This document shows, piece after piece, positions 48,501 to 64,000 of a stretch of 64,000 bases of DNA. The notes beneath the pieces were generated by a model. The model was not told where the DNA came from, ran no database searches, and was given only the letters and a program-made list of their open reading frames with translations. The stretch comes from Pelecanus crispus (Eukaryota > Chordata > Aves > Pelecaniformes > Pelecanidae): the NCBI RefSeq assembly GCF_030463565.1, contig NC_134676.1, positions 24,284,728 through 24,348,727 of the forward strand, read 5' to 3'. Every line of letters starts with the position of its first letter. Position 1 is the stretch's first letter. The position numbers and the translations under genes are program-made.

Positions 48501-51500
48501 CTATTCCATTTCTGAGCACCTGAACCATGTGACTAGGAGACAGTATACACACAGTGGCAAACCATTTCTCATACTGACTAAAACAGAGATTTTGTATAGG
48601 ATTTTTATTTATAGTAACCACATGAGTCTACAGAACGACCATGGACGTGATAATGACTACAAATTTTGCCATCTATTCCACTTCTACAAAGCATATGACT
48701 TTTTAAAACATTCCTGAAGATGTAGTGGAGGGCCTCTGCATCAGCCCAGGCATTTCTCCTGTAGGAGTAAGGGGGACAAAGACTATTTGTTTTTGGAATT
48801 TATGCATTATTCTCAGATTCTCAAAAGATTATACTTGGTTTTTTGAATTAAATGTATGTTCCCTGAATAGACAGAGGACTGGAGTTTATACATTTAATAT
48901 AAAAACAGAAACCCCACGTATTTCTCCTATGCATCCAAAAAGCAGTCTCCAAACCACTATAGGCCAAACATTGCATTTTCTGAGTAGCAAAGCCCTGATA
49001 CGTCTATAGACATTAATTTCTTAAACATCCATTTGGCTAGAGTTGTATTCTCTCACTCCCTTGCCTTACAGCTCCTCACAAATCCATGGTGTTTTCTTTT
49101 CCATAGTTGTCCCTATTCTACTTTTAATAATAGTAATGTTTTACTTTAGGAGTTTAATCTTCACCATTCCATAAATAATGTACAGATTTCTTATGTGTAA
49201 GACTTTCTTCTAATATTTTACTAGTCAGTCATTTATGAAATTTGTCATGGGACTTGTTATTCATAAGAATTTAAAAAGTATCATAAAACCTAACTTGTAA
49301 TTGTTAGTTCTTACAAGTGTTTTTAAATTATTTAGTTTTATGTGCTTTGTGACCTTAAAGATAATTTGTCTTGGCTTTTTGCAGACATTTACAGGAAGAC
49401 TTATCAGTGGCCTTTTTTATCTTCCATTCATTTCATGACTTTGTTTTTATGCCAGATTTTCTGTCACAAAAAAGATAATGTTAAGGCAAGTTTATATTTA
49501 TTTATTGCAATCATTCTGTATTCTATTGACTACACTAGAGCTAAAGGTAAATTATTCCATTGATACTTTCATAGTGAGAAACTGATGTTAGCCTTGTTCT
49601 TTTCAGAAATAATTCTTAATTCTGCAGTATGAAAATTTGTTATGCTAATGTTTATTTTTTTAAAGTGGGCATTTGCTTTTTTCTCATAATAACAAAAGTG
49701 ATGATGGCATTACCATTATTTTAGTAGTGATATTATGTTTAAACAAAATTATAGAGGTGAAAGCAAAAAATATCTGGTTGTATGGGTCATTTTCTTAGAT
49801 TTCCTTGTCATTAAATCCTATATTGTGTTGGGCAAATCTGCCTAAATTTGAAACAGTTAGCTGTGTAGCCACATGAGTGCTCCCACAGGTATTTCTATAT
49901 AAATTCATGTTGGTATTACATATGTAAATACATGTTATAAAGGAAATAGAGAAGGTGGGAACATATCTTAGATGATCTGATTTAGAATTTCTTTCATTCT
50001 CTGGTTTAAGGAATACAATAATTCTTCAGTGCCAGAAGTCTCACTGCAATAATCTCTAGCATTCTCAGGGCATGACTCAAGTGTCACAAACAGTCTTTTG
50101 CAACACTTAGAGAGAAGGCAAGTAAAGCAGACTAAGCCATTTTGACATTTCTGCTAGGTTAAGCATGTTGTTTCATGCATTCATAACCAGGAGCAATATG
50201 CCTGTACTGGGCTGACAGCTACAGACAGACTCAGTAATGACTGCATTTTGTTAAAACTTCCAGTGACTGCAACCAGAATAAGCCTCTTCCTCAGCATCTC
50301 CACTGCTAATACACAGCATGGGCATTTGTTTTCTAAGTAAACTTGGAAATTGTTGAGACTGACACAACAGAACTTAGAAAAATGTTTCTTTACAATGTCA
50401 TCTAATATATTGCTAGTCTTTGTTGAACTATGGCTATAAATTTCACAAGACAGGGACATCTTTGCTTTGTGGGGTATCTACGTAAATTATTTTTAGACAT
50501 TTAAAAAAAAAGACTCAATTACTGTATTTGGGCTCAAAAAATGCTATATTGACTTCTAAAGAGACTAAGTATAATATTTTTCTATGCCTTGGTATTAGAC
50601 TAACAGACACTAAAAATATACTAATGTGCAATCCTTCCTGCAAAATGATTTGACTTGGTAAGCCCTGCACTGAGCACAGACTGAGGAGAAGGGGTGCAGG
50701 GAGCTGCCACCGCTGGAGGATCTCTGAAGTGAGGAAGGCTAACACCTTGGATACATAAAAGACTTCTTTATGGAATCAGGCCAGAATAGTGCCTCCAGTG
50801 GCACTCCTTTCTCTAACTTCCCAGCCTGTAGGAAATTATTAATAAAAAAGAAATGGCTATTGAAGCTGTGATTCTCAAAGGCATTATTACATTGTTATTT
50901 ATGAGGGTTAAACAGTTTTACTCCATAGGAGGCCTGGTACAAAAATTGAGTACTTTAGCTCCAGACACTGATCTGATCTTGCATTTCCAGGGAATAAATC
51001 TGTGCTCTGTTTAAAATGTACCATATTTACTTAGAAAGACAGTCAGTTCACTTTCTTTAAAAAAATATTTTAAAGAGATGTGAAAAAGTTGCTGTTGTTA
51101 TTCTGAGGTTTTCATTTTCAGTCTAACCTTAAAACTTATATTTATTTTTCTGTCCTAAGGAGATCATGCAGAATTACTTTGCTATTTTCTTCACTACCTG
51201 TTTCCGGGTTTCCTCTTCTGTCTCTGTATCCCTTTCTACAGAAATGGCCTTTTTTGCCTTCTCTATTCCTTTGCCTCTTTTTGCCTTTTTTTTTTTCCCC
51301 TCAAAAACATCTCCTCATATTTCTCAGCTAATCAGTGTCTCTTTCATAACTTACCTAGTCCATTACATTCTATTCACCCTTGGGAAATACTACCAGAAGC
51401 CAGCGACCAGAGAAATAAACGGATTAGGCAAAGATTGCAACAAAATGGAACAAGAGAGACTCCCACGTAAAAAGTTCATCTCAGTTCATTTTTTAGAATT

Positions 51501-53200
51501 GCAATATAGGCTAGGTATAGCAAAGCCTACATACTTACTTTTATTTCATTACGAGCTGTGGAGTTGCCAAAGAATTTTACTATGTAACCGGGCCAAGTAC
51601 TCTTTGAACTTACTTCAAGGTCACCTACCCATGGTCTTGAGAGGATGCTGCAGGAGGGAGCAACAAGCCCAATGCTTGTTGCAATCCATTAAACATCAAG
51701 AGAGAAAGCTAGAATAAGGCCATTTGTGACAGGAACTGTAGTTCAGACAAGAGGAAAGAATCACATCTCTCTCTTTCCAGGAAAGCACTGCACTTCTCTC
51801 TGTTTTCTCAAGAGAGCACTTTGTTTCCTGGTGGTATATATTTTCAAACTGAGTCTTATTGCTCCCACTGCCCACCCTGCGGCAGCATTTGGTGGCTTAG
51901 CTTGGAGGTCTTCCCCTGAGCCCGAGAACGGGGATGCCTACAAAAATCATTGTTTCTTATGCATCCCAGACTGACTTGTTCCCTGTCACTCCTGCTTCTC
52001 CAACATAACCTTGGGGTAACATCAAATTAATCACATCAGCTAGAAGAATTATGAAAACATGCAGTCTTATAAATTACAGAAAGAATCATCAGATCCACTT
52101 CCAAGTGTGGACATGCTGAAGACACAATCAGGAGTGAACATGCTGTAGGTCACTGGGACTTCAAAACAGTTCCAGATGTTGGCTGAAGTGCAAAACTCAG
52201 CTGTGACTCAGCTGTATACAAGGCAGATATATCACCAGGAACTAAATTCTAACCTTCTTTAAAAGTCAGTGGGACTTCAGACATTGGCTTCAAGGGACCA
52301 GAACTTCAGCCAAGACAGGTAATGTACAAGCAAACATGCTGCACTCTTTTGTAGATTTATTGTTATTGTTATTGGTTTTAGTATTAGTATTATTTCATTA
52401 TTGCTATTACAGTAGCTCTTAATAAGACCTGAAATAGACCGAAATAAGACTAGAACATAGGACTAAAATGATAAATGAGCAACGATTAAAACACTAGCAT
52501 TAATGTGGCATAGTACTATGTTTTACTTTCCCTTTACAAATATGTATGTTTTATGTTTGCTTTTTGCCAGTATTAAAATATTTTACTTGTCATTAGGTAA
52601 TGGTCTGTCTGTATATAGAAGCAATATGATGTCCTGGCTCAAAGCTTGTGTTCATGCAGCACCAAAATCAAGCATTTATTTCCTATGAGTAATAGAATTA
52701 AGTTTACTAGGGGGAAAAAAAAAAAAAAGTGGCATCCTTAAAATAGCACTTGCAAACTGCAAGTTCTTGCTGCTCTGGATGCTGAAGATCTAGTAGCATG
52801 TTTACAACAATAACATTATAATTACGAGGTCATTTTAGTTTTACCTAAAGTGATGACAGTGCTTGCAAGCGCTGCAAACCCTTCAATGCTAACACACATC
52901 CAGTAGGTTCCACTTCTGGGGAAACAGCAGGAAATACCTAAAAAGAGTTTCAAAGTAGACTAATAGGCAACGTCTGGACTCAGGTAGTTACCAGGGTGTC
53001 TGTGTTACAGTAATGCTCAGCACAGCCTGAGAAGAGGCTCTCATCCCGCCGGAGTGCTATCCCTGGCACGTTCAAGCTCCTTGGCAAGACTGGGTTTCTG
53101 GGTGCGACGCGTGCGGCGTTCTCTTGGTATCAAGCACATTACTGAAACATTAAAAACTTATTTAATGTCCTGGAGAAATAAAATTATACCAGAAGTGAGC
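45551..53200. other. Intergenic sequence upstream of RGS7BP, no gene seen
   Basis: About 7.6 kb of AT-rich unique sequence with A-runs (about 47612, 47982, 52711). The longest frame, 51166-51717, has no recognisable domain and a low-complexity start. No transposon was recognised. Confidence 0.6.
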
Positions 53201-53639
53201 TAAACAGCCATAGCTACCTGGCTAGAGAGAGGAATGGGACCGGGGCTGGAGCTGAAGCTGGCGCAGGCCGCAGCTCGCCCCAGGGCCGCGCAGTCCCCAG
53301 GGGCAGAGGGGCTGCAGAGCCGGTGCGGGCACGGCCCCGCAGCCGCCTGCGCTGGAGGGGCCGGTGCCCACGGCCGGGTGGGACTGTGAGCATCGGATGC
53401 TGAGCTGCAACCGCACTGTCCTGCCGGGGCTCAGAGGAAACGACTTCTCCAATGGATTGTTATTTAGCGTTTTCTACGATGAACAAACGCAGTGTAGTCG
53501 CACCACACCCTCCAGACATTTTTCTCAGAGCCCCCAAAACGAGGTGTTTTTTAGTGACAGAAGACAAAATCTGAGCAGCGAACCAAGCCTTTGCCAAATA
53601 GAGAAATATTTGCGAAGTAACCTTCTCGAGGACGAGCAC

Positions 53640-61689
<8,050 letters not shown>

Positions 61690-62398
61690 CCTGAATCTAA
61701 GGAGGAATAAACCCATATACCAGGGAAAGCAGCTTTGCAGAAAAGGACCTGGGGGATTCTGGTGAACAGCGAGTCAAACATGAGCCAGCATTGTGCCCTT
61801 GTGGCAAAGAGGGCCAGCGGCCTCCTATGCTTCATTAGGAAGTGTTGCCCGCAGGTTTCAGGGAGTTGACCCTTCCCTTCTACTCAGAGCTGCTGAGGCC
61901 ATATCTGGAGTACTGTGTCCAGTTCTGGGCTCCCTAGTAGAAAAGAGAAAGGGACATACTGGAGTGGGTCTAGCCAATGGCCATGAAGATGATTAAGAGC
62001 ATGAAGCATCCAACATACAAGGAGAGGCTGACAGACCTGGGATTGTTTAGCTTGGAGAAGAGAAGGCTTGGAAGGGGGTCTTATCAATGTGTATAAAAAA
62101 TACCTGATGGGATAGTGTAAAGAAGACACAGACTCTTCTGAGTGGTATCCAGTGATAGGACAGCAGGCACAAATTGAAATACAGACAATTTGGTTTAAAC
62201 AATTTTAAAACTGCTTTTTTACTGTGAGGTTGGTAGAATATTGCAACAGCTGCCCTGAGAGGATGTAGAGCCTCCATCCTTGGAATTACTCAGAACTCAA
62301 CTGGACATAGTCCTTGGTAACCTGCTGTAGTTGACACTGCTTTGAGCAGGAGGGTTGGACTAGATTAGTTCTAGATGACCCATCCAGCCTGTGACAAA
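61690..62398 (+). mobile_element. Old decayed CR1 LINE in RGS7BP intron 2
   Basis: CR1 ORF2 C-terminal pieces appear in order with many changes: AAAAGGACCTGGGGGATTCT, AACATGAGCCAGCATTGTGC, GGAGTACTGTGTCCAGTTCT, GGATTGTTTAGCTTGGAGAA and the 3' UTR GGAGGGTTGGACTAGATTAG up to CCAGCCTGTGAC. It is in the same orientation as the gene and has no intact frame. Confidence 0.9.
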
Positions 62399-64000
62399 AG
62401 TCACTGTAAATCTTCTCATTGGGAAAATTCCAAGATAAACTTTCCTTATTTGACATTGAGGTGCACCTTTCATAAGTGTTGCTTTCATAAGACCGTTGTT
62501 AATGTAAGTTCCCCTGAGTTCAAGAAAAGTTAAGGAAGTAGACCTAAAAATCACATCCTGATTGCATTTCCATCTTTATTGCAGGGCACAAAAATGTTAC
62601 CATAGTGTTGCTTTAAGTATGTAGTTTTAGGTAATTTCTACTTTTGTTTTCCTTTGCAATCTACAATAGATTTCTGATATTTTCAATAAGCAATAGAGGG
62701 TAATTTCTCAGACCTAACTAATATTAGATCAGTTCCTAAGGTTTTGTTAAAATATTCTATTCACACCCAATTGTGGCCAAATTTTTATGAAACTGTGTGA
62801 ATTTTCCCAAAATTATGACACTTTAAAATTACCGTCTGCTTTCTAAAGCGTACAAGCAAACAAAAGAGATTGCTCCAAAGTATTTTACAAATTAAGAGAG
62901 AAGGAGACTTCAGGCTTATAACTTAATGAAAGCTGCATTAAGACAGACCTAACAGAAACCGTTTTAACTGTTTAACTTCAGATGTTAAATAAAGTACTGC
63001 TGGCAGGCAGTATAGCTGACCAGAAACAAAACATAGCAACACTTAGCTGAACAGGGAAGAATTTTTGTAATCATGAATCAAAAAGAAGGTAATGCCAGCA
63101 GACAGAGCAACAAACCAGAGCTCTGCGCAGGCTAGATAGCAATCAAGCGGCATGTATGGAGATCTCTGCCCTCCCTAGATGTCTTTATGATCACTGCCAT
63201 TGTCCTCCTCTAAGCGTATGTGTCAGACGTGGGGAGAGTGATATTTGTGTTGGTCCCTGGAGTTCTGAATTACAGGCACTGCCTCTGTACCCTACCTCAG
63301 TTACAGTTAGCGTTGTTTCAAGAGACAGATGAAAGTTAAGAATAAGGTAAGTGCTTCACAGAGGTTGCACCGTGGTAACCAGAATGTGGCCTGATGAGAG
63401 TATAAATAAACATTAAAAATAATGTGATGACAGGTAAGAAAACAAAGAAAGCAGTCAATATTCACTGCAAGAATCAATACTGTTATACATGATAATACCA
63501 ACAGCATAATGCCCCCTGAATCCATGTAGGGTTTTTTTGCCAAAATGCTGCAGATATTTAAAATCTGACCTTAAAAATCCTATTGAGTAAGTACAAAATG
63601 TTGAGATTCTCTGCTTCTGAAAACTGTTGGAAATATAAAACTTCCCATTTGCTCTCACAGATGTATACTAAAATCATCTCAGTAAGTTGTTCCAATCTGG
63701 CAGGCCGGATCCCACAATTCTTACAATCATGGAGTAGTACCTTACTCAGCAAGCTGTCCTGGTGACTTAACTGGGATGGTCCAAAATGAGAAAAGTCAGG
63801 GAGATCCTTGTCTTCCTCCAAAGAAGACTTTCAGGATCTGGAGCAAATTCATTACTGAACATCCTTATCATATAAAGTCGCATTTTCCCTCAACCTTTAC
63901 ATTCAGCTGCTGTAAACATTTACTGTAATTTTCATAAATGCTTAAAATTTTCTTGTGATTTTGAGCATACCAAATTCTAGGGACAAATTCTGACTGTGTT
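62399..64000 (+). other. RGS7BP: RGS7BP intron 2, continued to window end
   Basis: AT-rich sequence without a recognised exon or repeat. The - strand frame at 63558-63821 is not recognised. Confidence 0.6.

Noticed and set aside
51166..51717. 183-codon open frame upstream of RGS7BP
   Set aside because: No recognised domain, a phenylalanine/serine-rich start from a T-rich tract, and no splice or promoter context.
63558..63821. 87-codon frame on the - strand near the window end
   Set aside because: No recognised domain. It lies within an RGS7BP intron on the opposite strand, without splice-site or promoter support.

Overview
This is a window from a bird nuclear genome, most likely Neoaves. 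It contains CR1 LINEs, several of them ending in the avian ATTCTATG octamer repeat. It also contains several copies of one avian LTR family and exons of two genes that are neighbours in amniotes, RNF180 and RGS7BP, both on the + strand. These genes lie on human 5q12, and much of human 5q corresponds to the avian Z chromosome, so the window is probably Z-linked (inference). Exons are few: most of the window is intron, intergenic DNA and retroelements. Most open reading frames in it are shadows or chance.

Layout. 1-502 is a partial LTR cut by the window edge. 787-941 is an unassigned exon-like reading frame. CR1 fragments lie at 4590-5742, 6566-6670 and 6945-7750. The last coding exon of RNF180, encoding the tail anchor of an ER ubiquitin ligase, lies at 12586-12785 with a poly(A) signal at 13223. 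About 41.7 kb separates it from the RGS7BP start codon. That interval holds more CR1 (16880-17475, 24578-25312, 36590-38428, 39572-39790, 40264-45550), a solo LTR (19002-19571), a decayed metallophosphoesterase-like pseudogene on the - strand (about 34200-34750), and an endogenous retrovirus at 41117-45195 nested inside a CR1. The RGS7BP CpG island is at about 53640-54930, with exon 1 at 54465-54623 and exon 2 at 57342-57508. The rest of the window is RGS7BP intron 2, with one more decayed CR1.

The most unusual object is the retrovirus at 41117-45195. Its two 571-bp LTRs point towards each other instead of in the same direction. The inverted copy carries, besides the LTR, exactly the next 26 bp, ending at the last base of the tRNA primer-binding site. 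The unit is flanked by a 5-bp target duplication (CTACC) inside an otherwise continuous CR1, so both chromosomal junctions are U3 ends. This fits an aberrant reverse-transcription product: plus-strand strong-stop DNA mis-primed within pol, and the product was integrated by integrase. The arms look identical, so the insertion is young. Its gag frame is open, and pro and half of RT follow in the same frame after a single TAG. The rest of pol and any env are missing. The convergent promoters and the long inverted repeat predict double-stranded RNA.
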